Shown here: piece after piece, positions 1-5,614 of the stretch
Position numbering within the stretch: position 1 is the stretch's first letter
Layout of the letters: each line of letters begins with the position of its first letter
DNA from: Planctomycetota bacterium
Lineage (GTDB): Bacteria; Planctomycetota; Planctomycetia; Planctomycetales; Planctomycetaceae
DNA length: 6,669 nucleotides
Direction: 5' to 3'
NCBI GenBank assembly: GCA_024278285.1
Contig: JAJRTM010000842.1
Span: forward strand, 1 to 6,669
Made by a program: the position numbers and the translations under genes
Notes under the pieces: model-generated
Database searches by the model: none
Seen by the model: only the letters and a program-made list of their open reading frames with translations
What the model was told of the DNA's origin: nothing

Positions 1-95
1 CCTGGTCGATCCCTGATAATTCTTTAGTGAACATACAGGAGTGTCTTTCGCGCAAATTTCATGCCAAACGATTTCTTTCTTGGAAAATACCGGTT

Positions 96-245
96 AAAAC
101 TTATGTATAAACAACAGCGTGCTTGCACCCATCAAATACGGCCTCCACTTCATAAACCGAACGTCGGTAATAAATTCCATTGTATCATTGTACGTCACTC
201 GGCACGCGATGATGGGTGCAAGCACGCTGTTGTTTCTACATAAGT
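96..245. repeat. Long imperfect palindrome (36-bp inverted repeat, copy 1 of a dispersed element)
   Basis: The arms at 99-134 and 210-245 are reverse complements over 36 bp with a single mismatch (T108 against C236), separated by a 75-bp spacer. Each arm begins outside with an ACTTATGTA box and continues inward through the core GCGTGCTTGCACCCATC. Positions 117-140 are identical over 24 bp to 5454-5477, and ACTCGGCACGC at 197-207 recurs at 5543-5553, so this is one copy of a dispersed element. No protein is encoded. It could be a miniature non-autonomous element or a REP/BIME-like palindrome; no target-site duplication was recognised. Confidence 0.85.
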
Positions 246-270
246 ATTTTCAGACAAATCTGAGTCATCA

Positions 271-487
271 GTCCCGGAGGGACAGAGGCAAATAGCCCCG
301 GATTTTAATCCGGGGCTATTTGCCCCAGTTAATCTGTAGTCCCGAAGGGACGATGGTCATGATTATTTCGAGCCTCCATTACCTTGCATCAAACCAACAA
401 ATTCCGTCGTCCCTACAGGACTTCATCCTCTTGCAACCAATACCCCAGGTTAAAACCTGGGGCTATTTGCCAATGTCCCTCCGGGAC
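271..487. repeat. Cluster of nested short palindromes (REP-like)
   Basis: Four GTCCC-type hairpins lie at 271-283, 339-351, 409-421 (imperfect) and 475-487, with 3-bp loops such as GGA, GAA and TCC. Between them are two longer palindromes: a perfect 18-bp stem with arms 287-304 and 307-324, and an 8-bp CCCCAGGT/ACCTGGGG stem with arms 443-450 and 455-462. Both longer palindromes are followed by GCTATTTGCC, so the unit is repeated with changes in the central stem. Similar GTCCC/GCCCC palindromes are common between genes in planctomycetes and some other phyla, from memory. No coding capacity is evident. Confidence 0.85.
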
Positions 488-530
488 AAAACTTATGTAT
501 AAGCAACAGGTGCAAGCACGCCATCCTACA
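488..530. repeat. Partial copy of the dispersed element
   Basis: Positions 488-502 repeat 96-110 exactly (AAAACTTATGTATAA). Positions 509-529 are the exact reverse complement of 5446-5466. The fragment therefore joins the outer box seen in the first copy to the GTAGGATGGCGTGC end seen in the copy near 5446. Together with 229-245 it also places inverted ACTTATGTA boxes on either side of the 271-487 palindrome cluster. Confidence 0.75.
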
Positions 531-569
531 AACTACAAACAGAATACATTATTAAGGCATCTCACTGGG

Positions 570-1052
570 TTACGATTCTGCAAACTCTGTTTTTTGATTG
601 AACTGCGAATTCATCTCTCCGCTGTTGGATAAACTTGCTTCTGCAAAAGAATCTTCCGTTTCCCAGATGACGACTCGCGATGCCCGCACAGGTTCATCCG
701 CCAGTAATTCCGGGCTGACTTCTTCCAGCAGATAGCGAGCCATGTTTTCGGCTGTCGGGTTGTAAGGCATCAGAAAAAACTTGCTCGGTTCAACCATTTT
801 GGCAGCCGCGATTCCGTTTTCGTCGATGTCGTGAAGCAGAAATCCATGATCCCAGAACTCATCGATCCAACCATTGAATTTTTCTTTCAGCATGGAAAAA
901 TCGACCAGCCGCCCAACCGCATCGACTTCTTCCCCCGTCACATAAATATCGGCAATGTAGTTGTGCCCATGAAAAAAAGCACATTTCCCTTCATGCTTAA
1001 AAAGACGATGCCCGGCACAAAACCGAATCCGCTTCATAATAGTCAGACTCAT
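570..1052 (-). CDS. queD: 6-carboxy-5,6,7,8-tetrahydropterin synthase-like protein (QueD/PTPS family)
   Basis: This family converts 7,8-dihydroneopterin triphosphate to 6-carboxytetrahydropterin in the cytoplasm, the second step toward preQ0 and queuosine; related enzymes make 6-pyruvoyltetrahydropterin. The 160-residue product has the expected zinc ligands His15 (FCAGHRL), His28 and His30 (HGHNY). The catalytic Cys24 has the CxxxHGH spacing typical of QueD. GRLVDF (47-52), Asp68-His69, NPTAEN (98-103) and Glu131 in WETEDS match the substrate-binding and catalytic regions. About 20 residues after 139 look like a variable tail. An AAAGGAA ribosome-binding site at 1058-1064 lies 5 nt before the ATG at 1052 and favours it over the internal Met6. 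It is divergent from lutB, and no other queuosine genes are present. Family membership is firm; the exact product (carboxy- or pyruvoyl-tetrahydropterin) is inferred. Confidence 0.9.
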   Translation of the reverse strand: MSLTIMKRIRFCAGHRLFKHEGKCAFFHGHNYIADIYVTGEEVDAVGRLVDFSMLKEKFNGWIDEFWDHGFLLHDIDENGIAAAKMVEPSKFFLMPYNPTAENMARYLLEEVSPELLADEPVRASRVVIWETEDSFAEASLSNSGEMNSQFNQKTEFAES

Positions 1053-1153
1053 AAGAGTTCCTTTGATAAACTTTCTGCCAGATGATCCAATCGCTGGAAA
1101 ATTTTGGGATTACGGAATGATACCAGTTTGACGCTATAGATTACAGTGATTTC

Positions 1154-1170
1154 TGCTTACTGAGTAAGCA
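1154..1170. promoter_or_regulatory. Perfect 17-bp palindrome, candidate operator
   Basis: TGCTTACTGAGTAAGCA is an 8-1-8 perfect dyad, about 100 bp upstream of the queD start. There is no T-run on either side, so it is unlikely to be a terminator. Its size and symmetry suit a dimeric repressor site, but no regulator gene lies in the window and the role is inferred. Confidence 0.3.
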
Positions 1171-1269
1171 TCGCCCAAACTAATAAAGAAAAGGGCAATT
1201 GAGCGGATTAAATTCCAAACTGCTGCAGGCAATGCGAGAGACTTTTCTCCGTATTACTAACGGTAAAAG

Positions 1270-1288
1270 TTTGCGAACGGTTCGCAAA
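1270..1288. promoter_or_regulatory. Perfect 19-bp palindrome, candidate operator
   Basis: TTTGCGAACGGTTCGCAAA is a 9-1-9 perfect dyad near the middle of the queD/lutB gap, about 200 bp before lutB. It has the size of GntR/TetR/LacI-type operators. It contains GAAC and GTTC half-sites, but the 1-nt spacing does not fit the usual LexA box with 4 nt between them. No binding protein can be assigned. Confidence 0.4.
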
Positions 1289-1433
1289 TGGTAGAAAAGT
1301 ATCAGTTTGGTTACGGCTATCAGAGTGAACCAGTCGTGCTGGAACCTCGATATTTTTTTCTTGCCTGGTGCCGGTTTGTCTGGGTTGGGCAATGGAATTT
1401 CGTTTGTTCATTTTTGTTCTTGCCGAATCTGTC

Positions 1434-1439
1434 TATACT
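1434..1439 (+). promoter_or_regulatory. Possible -10 element for lutB
   Basis: TATACT lies 49 nt before the chosen lutB ATG. No good -35 hexamer is at 16-18 bp; the nearest candidates are T-rich or TTGTTC boxes at poor spacing. Vegetative promoters in this group are poorly defined, so this is only a candidate. Confidence 0.25.
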
Positions 1440-1488
1440 ATAAGAGGCAAGTTGGTTTTAAATTTTCGATTGAAATACAGGTTTTTTG

Positions 1489-2859
1489 ATGATTGCGAAG
1501 CATCCTGAAGAAGCGGCTTTGTTCGTTGCGAATTCCAAGCGAGCCCACTGGCATGATCGCGCCTTGTGGTTTGTGCGGGAAAAACGGGACAAAATGGCTC
1601 ACACGGTGCCAGAGTGGGAACAGCTTCGCAGCACCGCCACGCAAATTAAAGGGTACGTCTTAACGCATCTGGATGAGTTACTCGTTCAATTTACAGAGAA
1701 CGCCGAGAAACTGGGCGTGCAGGTGCACTGGGCGAAAGATGCAGCAGAGCATAACGAAATTGTGCTTTCGATTTTGCAGAAACACGACGTAAAAAAACTG
1801 GTCAAAAGCAAATCGATGCTTACCGAAGAATGCCATCTCAATCCATTTCTGGAACGTCACGATATCGAAGTGATTGATACCGATCTGGGGGAACGGATCG
1901 TTCAGCTTCGCAATGAATCGCCCAGTCATATTGTCTTGCCCGCGATTCACATCACAAAAGAAGAAGTCGGCGAGACTTTCCATGAACACCTTGGAACAGA
2001 AAAAGGAGTTTGCGATCCCGAGTATTTAACCGAAGCGGCTCGCCAGCATTTACGGGAACAATTTCTACAAGCCGATGCAGGGATGACAGGCGTCAACTTC
2101 GCGATTGCAGAAACCGGTGGTTTCGTTGTCTGCACCAATGAAGGAAACGCAGATTTGGGAGTCTCGCTGCCCTCGGTGCATATTGCCTGTATGGGAATCG
2201 AAAAAATAATTCCACGTACAGAAGACCTCGGCGTTTTTCTGCGGTTACTGGCTCGCTCTGCAACCGGGCAGCCGATTACGACTTACAGTTCGCATTTTCA
2301 TGGTCCGAAAGATGAGAAGTCGCAGTTGCATCTGGTACTTGTCGATAATGGTCGCAGCAAGTTATTGGGTGAAGAAGAGTTTCGCAGTTCACTCAAATGT
2401 ATTCGCTGCGGTGCCTGCATGAATACCTGCCCGGTGTACCGGCGAAGTGGCGGTCATAGTTATCATAACACAGTCCCCGGTCCGATCGGTTCGATACTCG
2501 CTCCCGCTCAAGACGCCAAGGCGAGCGCGAGTTTGCCTCACGCTTGCAGTTTATGTGGATCGTGCACTGACGTCTGCCCGGTGAAAATTGATCTGCACCA
2601 TCAGCTTTACACTTGGCGTCATAAATTGGTGCTGCTTCATTTACTTCCCGCGGGAAAACGATGGAGTATGAAAATGACCAGTTTTCTGATGCAGCGACCG
2701 AATCTGTTTCAATGGGTCGGCTATTGGGGACGTTGGAAGTTACGGCATCTGCCTCGCTTCATGCTGTACAATTTCCTCAACCCCTGGGGTCGCCAACGCG
2801 AACTCCCTCCTGCTCCGAAGGAGTCGTTCCGTCAACAATACCGTAAGAAAAAATCGTAG
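1489..2859 (+). CDS. lutB: LutB-type lactate utilization iron-sulfur protein
   Basis: LutB is the LUD-domain and ferredoxin-domain subunit of the cytoplasmic LutABC system that oxidizes L-lactate to pyruvate. The 456-residue product begins with a LUD (DUF162) domain, whose GMTGVNFAIAETGG signature is at 198-211. Two 4Fe-4S motifs follow: Cys304/307/310/314 (CIRCGACMNTCP) and Cys353/356/359/363 (CSLCGSCTDVCP). The PGPIG segment between them and the tryptophan-rich tail fit LutB/YkgF proteins, and the length is close to their usual roughly 475 residues. The ATG at 1489 is chosen over the TTG at 1486 because AGG at 1479-1481 is then 7 nt away; this site is weak. The stop codon at 2857-2859 lies inside a repeat. 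LutA and LutC partners are not adjacent in the window, so lactate as substrate is inferred from the family. Confidence 0.92.
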   Translation: MIAKHPEEAALFVANSKRAHWHDRALWFVREKRDKMAHTVPEWEQLRSTATQIKGYVLTHLDELLVQFTENAEKLGVQVHWAKDAAEHNEIVLSILQKHDVKKLVKSKSMLTEECHLNPFLERHDIEVIDTDLGERIVQLRNESPSHIVLPAIHITKEEVGETFHEHLGTEKGVCDPEYLTEAARQHLREQFLQADAGMTGVNFAIAETGGFVVCTNEGNADLGVSLPSVHIACMGIEKIIPRTEDLGVFLRLLARSATGQPITTYSSHFHGPKDEKSQLHLVLVDNGRSKLLGEEEFRSSLKCIRCGACMNTCPVYRRSGGHSYHNTVPGPIGSILAPAQDAKASASLPHACSLCGSCTDVCPVKIDLHHQLYTWRHKLVLLHLLPAGKRWSMKMTSFLMQRPNLFQWVGYWGRWKLRHLPRFMLYNFLNPWGRQRELPPAPKESFRQQYRKKKS

Positions 2860-2926
2860 GGTCTGCTCCCGCGGGCAACAAGAAGGTACGCAGCCAACAA
2901 GGTGGTCCGCAATAGCGGACCCTACG
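2855..2926. repeat. Palindromic intergenic repeat overlapping the lutB stop
   Basis: CGTAGGGTCTGC (2855-2866) pairs with GCGGACCCTACG (2915-2926) with one mismatch. Within the right half, GGTCCGC (2904-2910) and GCGGACC (2915-2921) form a perfect 7-bp hairpin with an AATA loop. The left arm contains the TAG stop of lutB. No T-run follows the hairpin, so it is not a typical intrinsic terminator, though it could affect the 3' end of the lutB transcript. Confidence 0.7.
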
Positions 2927-2947
2927 GCTCTCTTCTAATTTACTTTC

Positions 2948-2953
2948 AAGGAA
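2948..2953 (+). promoter_or_regulatory. Ribosome-binding site of the GH15-like gene
   Basis: AAGGAA lies 7 nt before the ATG at 2961 and supports that start. Confidence 0.7.
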
Positions 2954-2960
2954 TTTTTTT

Positions 2961-4262
2961 ATGCCGAATAAGCCAGCCAAGGCAATTCAAAAGTATCTGT
3001 CCTCTCAGCAGACGAAAGCCGATTTGCAGGCACTGGAAAAGACCTTGCATGAAGCAGGAACCTTTCAGTTTTCGCCACTGCCCAACGGCATTTTCCCGGC
3101 AGCGATCGCTCTTCAAGAAGATCACGAATACACCGGCTACTCCAACGCCTGGGTTCGAGATAACGTGCTGGTCGCTTACGGACATTACGTTGTTGGACAA
3201 ACAAAACCGGCTGCGAAATGTCTTTCTGCTTTGGCTGATTTTTTTGTGAAGTATCAACATCGTTTTACGGATATCATTTCCTGCGAAACCAGCGCTAACG
3301 ATCCGATGCAGCGGCCTCATATTCGATTCAATGCGGAAAAGCTGAAAGAGATCGATCAGAAATGGGCACACGCCCAGAACGATGCGCTCGGCTATTTTCT
3401 CTGGCTGTATTGCAAACTGTGCAGAGAGGATCATCTGCAACCGAAAGATTCTCATAAACATTTGCTGGGGCTGTTTATCGATTATTATCACACGATCAAA
3501 TTCTGGGAAGACGAAGATAGCGGACATTGGGAAGAGGTCCGAAAAATTGCAGCTTCCAGCATCGGCACCGCAACGACTGGGCTGCTGGAGTTGAGTCATC
3601 TGTACGATGAAAAACCAGATTTCGTTACCGCTTCCAACGATACCTGCGGACGCTTTGACTGGCTCGAAGATGCGATCACGCGCGGTCAAAATGCAATGCT
3701 CGATATCCTCCCCGGAGAGTGCATTCAGAAAGATCCACTTAAACATCGCGAATACGATGCAGCACTGCTGTTTTTGGTTGAGCCGCTCCAGATTGTCACC
3801 GGTGCGATTGCAGATCGAATTATCGGTAATGTCATCGAACACTTACAGGGCGAATACGGCATCCGTCGCTACCTGGGCGATTCGTATTGGTGCGCTGATT
3901 ACAAAACGAAGCTCGATGCTGATAAACGAACCGAAGATTTCAGTGACGATCAATCAACCCGTGACGCTTTATTATCGCCAGGCGAAGAAGCGCAGTGGTG
4001 CATTTTCGATCCGATTATTTCGATCATCTTCGGCAAACGATATCTGGAATCGAAAAACGGAGCCGACCGAAAAAAACAGGTGGAATACTTCCACCGATCA
4101 CTTTGCCAATTAACCAACGAAGCCTCATCGTTCGAACCGCTGAAGTGTCCGGAATCGTACTACCTCGAAAAAGGGAAATACGTCCCCAACGACATCACCC
4201 CGCTACTCTGGACACAGTCTAATCTGTTACAAGCGATGCACATGATGAAACAGACAACCTGA
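2961..4262 (+). CDS. Glycoside hydrolase family 15 / phosphorylase kinase alpha-beta-like protein
   Basis: The 433-residue protein resembles the (alpha/alpha)6-barrel glucoamylase-like domain found at the N-terminus of eukaryotic phosphorylase kinase alpha and beta subunits and in bacterial GH15 proteins. Matching segments, in order, are SNAWVRDNV (61-69), HAQNDALGYF (137-146), FWEDEDSGHWEE (181-192), SSIGTA (199-204), YDAALLFLVEPL (265-276), GIRRYLGDSYW (300-310), GEEAQWCIFDP (341-351) and PLLWTQSNLLQA (414-425). Acidic residues at 191-192 and 342-343 are candidate catalytic glutamates, so hydrolysis of an alpha-glucoside is plausible but not shown. There is no signal peptide or membrane segment, which suggests a cytoplasmic enzyme acting on glycogen-like glucans or oligosaccharides. 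It begins 101 bp after lutB and may share its transcript. No kinase or regulatory domain follows, unlike the eukaryotic subunits. Confidence 0.82.
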   Translation: MPNKPAKAIQKYLSSQQTKADLQALEKTLHEAGTFQFSPLPNGIFPAAIALQEDHEYTGYSNAWVRDNVLVAYGHYVVGQTKPAAKCLSALADFFVKYQHRFTDIISCETSANDPMQRPHIRFNAEKLKEIDQKWAHAQNDALGYFLWLYCKLCREDHLQPKDSHKHLLGLFIDYYHTIKFWEDEDSGHWEEVRKIAASSIGTATTGLLELSHLYDEKPDFVTASNDTCGRFDWLEDAITRGQNAMLDILPGECIQKDPLKHREYDAALLFLVEPLQIVTGAIADRIIGNVIEHLQGEYGIRRYLGDSYWCADYKTKLDADKRTEDFSDDQSTRDALLSPGEEAQWCIFDPIISIIFGKRYLESKNGADRKKQVEYFHRSLCQLTNEASSFEPLKCPESYYLEKGKYVPNDITPLLWTQSNLLQAMHMMKQTT

Positions 4263-4428
4263 TTATACCGTGGCTAATCGATCCCGTTGGAGTTCATCAA
4301 AAAGCATTCTTCACAAGAATCGCACTGGATATTTGCTCATTGCGAAGTTATACTTCCACAATTGTAGAAAAACAGTTGGTTGAGTGGCCTTTGTATCGAG
4401 AAACTGTTGCGAGAAATAACGTTTTCGT

Positions 4429-4523
4429 GTGCCACGGCTCTGTGAGCCGTGATGCGTTAGAGTTACTGTTTTCGCAAAAGGTAGCTTGAAATTCCGCTCG
4501 CACGGCTCACAGAGCCGTGGCAC
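4429..4523. repeat. 23-bp perfect inverted repeat with self-complementary arms
   Basis: The arms at 4429-4451 and 4501-4523 are perfect reverse complements around a 49-bp spacer. Each arm is also a hairpin by itself: CACGGCTC and GAGCCGTG are separated by 3 nt (4433-4440/4444-4451 and 4501-4508/4512-4519). The unit is BIME-like, with two REP-type palindromes in opposite orientation. CACGGCTCACAGAGCCGTGG-type repeats are, from memory, frequent in planctomycete genomes. There is no coding content or terminator T-run. Confidence 0.85.
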
Positions 4524-4616
4524 CCAACAGGGAATTATAAAACAAATCGCAGCAGATAAAAATTACTTTCGCTCAACAAAATCGTTTTGAACATTACCGA
4601 ATAAGAGAATAGAAAC

Positions 4617-4622
4617 AGGAGG
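4617..4622 (+). promoter_or_regulatory. Strong ribosome-binding site of the BI-1 family gene
   Basis: AGGAGG, followed by GG, is 9 nt before the ATG at 4632. It is the best Shine-Dalgarno sequence in the window and fixes this start. Confidence 0.8.
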
Positions 4623-4631
4623 GGAATCCCT

Positions 4632-5345
4632 ATGAGTTATGGCAACGAATACGCACAAGAAAATCCTTTTGCGATTGACGCCGTCCGTGAAGAACGGGCT
4701 GCATTCATCCGACGAACTTACGCGCATTTAACCGGCGCCATCTTTTGCTTCGCCGGGCTGCTGTATATTTTCAGTAATAACGATGCGATCGCGATTCCCC
4801 TGATGAAGTTATGGGGCGTTGGAAACGGCTTGTTGATTCTTGGACTGTTCATGGTAACAAGTTGGGTGGCCAATTCGTGGGCAATGAGTGGAGCATCTTC
4901 TACAAAACAATATCTCGGCTTGATGCTTTACACGGTTGCACAGGCTGTCATATTTACCCCGATAATTTTCTACATCGTCAGAGTTCAGCAAACTCCTGAT
5001 ATTATTATGAACGCCGCTGTGATGACTCTGGTTATTTTTGGTGGACTGACCGCGTTTGTGATGATTACCGGAGCAGACTTTTCTTTTCTGAGAGGTTTTC
5101 TGGCAGTTGCGGGATTCGCCGCATTGGGACTGATTATCATTGGTGCCTTCTTTGGTGGAATCCAACTAGGCACCTGGTTTTCTGTGGCAATGGTTGGTTT
5201 AATGGCTGGTTATATTTTGTATGATACCTCTAACGTCATGCGGCATTATCGAACGGATCAGCACGTTTCGGCTGCACTCGCGCTGTTTGCCTCTGTCGCA
5301 ACGATGTTCTGGTACATCTTGCGATTGTTCATGTCCAGAGATTAA
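4632..5345 (+). CDS. Bax inhibitor-1 / YccA family membrane protein
   Basis: The 237-residue product is an inner-membrane protein of the BI-1 (TMBIM, UPF0005) family, whose members include the pH-dependent calcium leak protein YetJ and the FtsH-associated YccA. About seven hydrophobic segments are visible, near 31-48, 65-84, 95-116, 126-146, 152-175, 180-199 and 215-234, after a soluble N-terminus of about 25 residues. Family hallmarks are FIRRTYAHLTG (25-35), FGGLTAFVMITGADFSFLRG (136-155) and GYILYDTSNVMRHY (193-206), with the conserved Asp198. At the position of the second membrane aspartate of YetJ there appears to be Ser221, as in YccA-like proteins; this alignment is from memory. The length is normal. 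The gene has its own intrinsic terminator and appears monocistronic. Its physiological role here (calcium or proton leak, protease control, stress) cannot be read from the sequence. Confidence 0.92.
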   Translation: MSYGNEYAQENPFAIDAVREERAAFIRRTYAHLTGAIFCFAGLLYIFSNNDAIAIPLMKLWGVGNGLLILGLFMVTSWVANSWAMSGASSTKQYLGLMLYTVAQAVIFTPIIFYIVRVQQTPDIIMNAAVMTLVIFGGLTAFVMITGADFSFLRGFLAVAGFAALGLIIIGAFFGGIQLGTWFSVAMVGLMAGYILYDTSNVMRHYRTDQHVSAALALFASVATMFWYILRLFMSRD

Positions 5346-5369
5346 TTTTCAGGTCGCATCAAAATTCAT

Positions 5370-5413
5370 AACCCCGGCTGTCCAAGTATCTGGAATCGCC
5401 GGGGTTCTTTTTA
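5370..5413 (+). terminator. Rho-independent terminator after the BI-1 family gene
   Basis: AACCCCGGC (5370-5378) pairs perfectly with GCCGGGGTT (5398-5406). A secondary TCCA/TGGA pairing lies in the loop, and TTCTTTTT follows. It begins 25 nt after the stop codon at 5345. Confidence 0.85.
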
Positions 5414-5445
5414 TATTACTGTCGATCAATTCGTTTTATTCGTGA

Positions 5446-5561
5446 GTAGGATGGCGTGCTTGCACCCATCAAATACGCTATCCATTTTCGTGGACATCGT
5501 GCAGAATCTAAACATTTCGACTCCTTCCTGTTTTTGAACGCAACTCGGCACGCCATCCTAC
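5446..5561. repeat. Dispersed palindromic element, most complete copy
   Basis: The ends GTAGGATGGCGTGC (5446-5459) and its exact reverse complement (5548-5561) form 14-bp terminal inverted repeats of a 116-bp unit. Positions 5454-5477 match 117-140 over 24 bp, 5543-5553 matches 197-207, and 5446-5466 is the reverse complement of 509-529. The inner part (about 5478-5540) differs from the first copy. The element has no coding capacity and sits between the terminator and the next gene. It looks like a small non-autonomous or REP-like element; its mobilizing enzyme is not in the window. Confidence 0.8.
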
Positions 5562-5614
5562 AAAGCAGAAAGCTGGCAATTATTGTTTAGTATCTTGTCA
5601 ATTATTATCCTCGC

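Larger units (their letters stand above)
1053..1488. other. Divergent intergenic region between queD and lutB
   Basis: No convincing gene was found in these 436 bp. A minus-strand frame at 1208-1411 (67 codons) is open but has no clear ribosome-binding site and no recognisable protein features. The stretch holds two perfect short palindromes (1154-1170 and 1270-1288) and a TATACT box at 1434-1439. It presumably carries the promoters for both flanking genes. Confidence 0.6.
4263..4631. other. Intergenic region with one inverted repeat
   Basis: No gene is supported in these 369 bp. The stretch contains the 23-bp inverted repeat at 4429-4523 and a small ATTCTT/AAGAAT dyad (4306-4320) too weak and AT-rich to call a terminator. 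The promoter for the following gene should lie in its right half, but no clear -35/-10 pair was seen. Confidence 0.6.

Noticed and set aside
1..34. Minus-strand ATG at 34 running off the left edge
   Set aside because: Only 11 codons are visible and no ribosome-binding site precedes it, so a gene start cannot be supported.
3..110. Open frame entering from the left edge and ending at the TAA in the first repeat
   Set aside because: About 35 codons with no recognisable features; the other two plus frames close within 30 bp. It could be the tail of an upstream gene, but nothing distinguishes it from chance.
96..530. CRISPR array
   Set aside because: The repeats are palindromes of different types and orientations, not regularly spaced direct repeats with unique spacers, and no cas genes are present.
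61..632. Short plus-strand frames at 61-243, 320-502 and 384-632
   Set aside because: They are made of palindromic repeats or antisense queD sequence and have no ribosome-binding sites or protein-like composition.
1270..1288. LexA (SOS) box
   Set aside because: The GAAC and GTTC half-sites are present but only 1 nt apart instead of 4, and neither neighbour is an SOS gene.
1208..1411. 67-codon minus-strand frame in the queD/lutB gap
   Set aside because: No clear ribosome-binding site, no hydrophobic or domain pattern, and it spans the 1270-1288 palindrome.
2904..2921. Intrinsic terminator of lutB
   Set aside because: The hairpin is perfect but no T-run follows, and it belongs to a repeat family.
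2946..3842. 298-codon minus-strand frame
   Set aside because: It is antisense to the well-supported GH15-like gene, whose motifs and ribosome-binding site are convincing; a long shadow frame is expected from its codon use.
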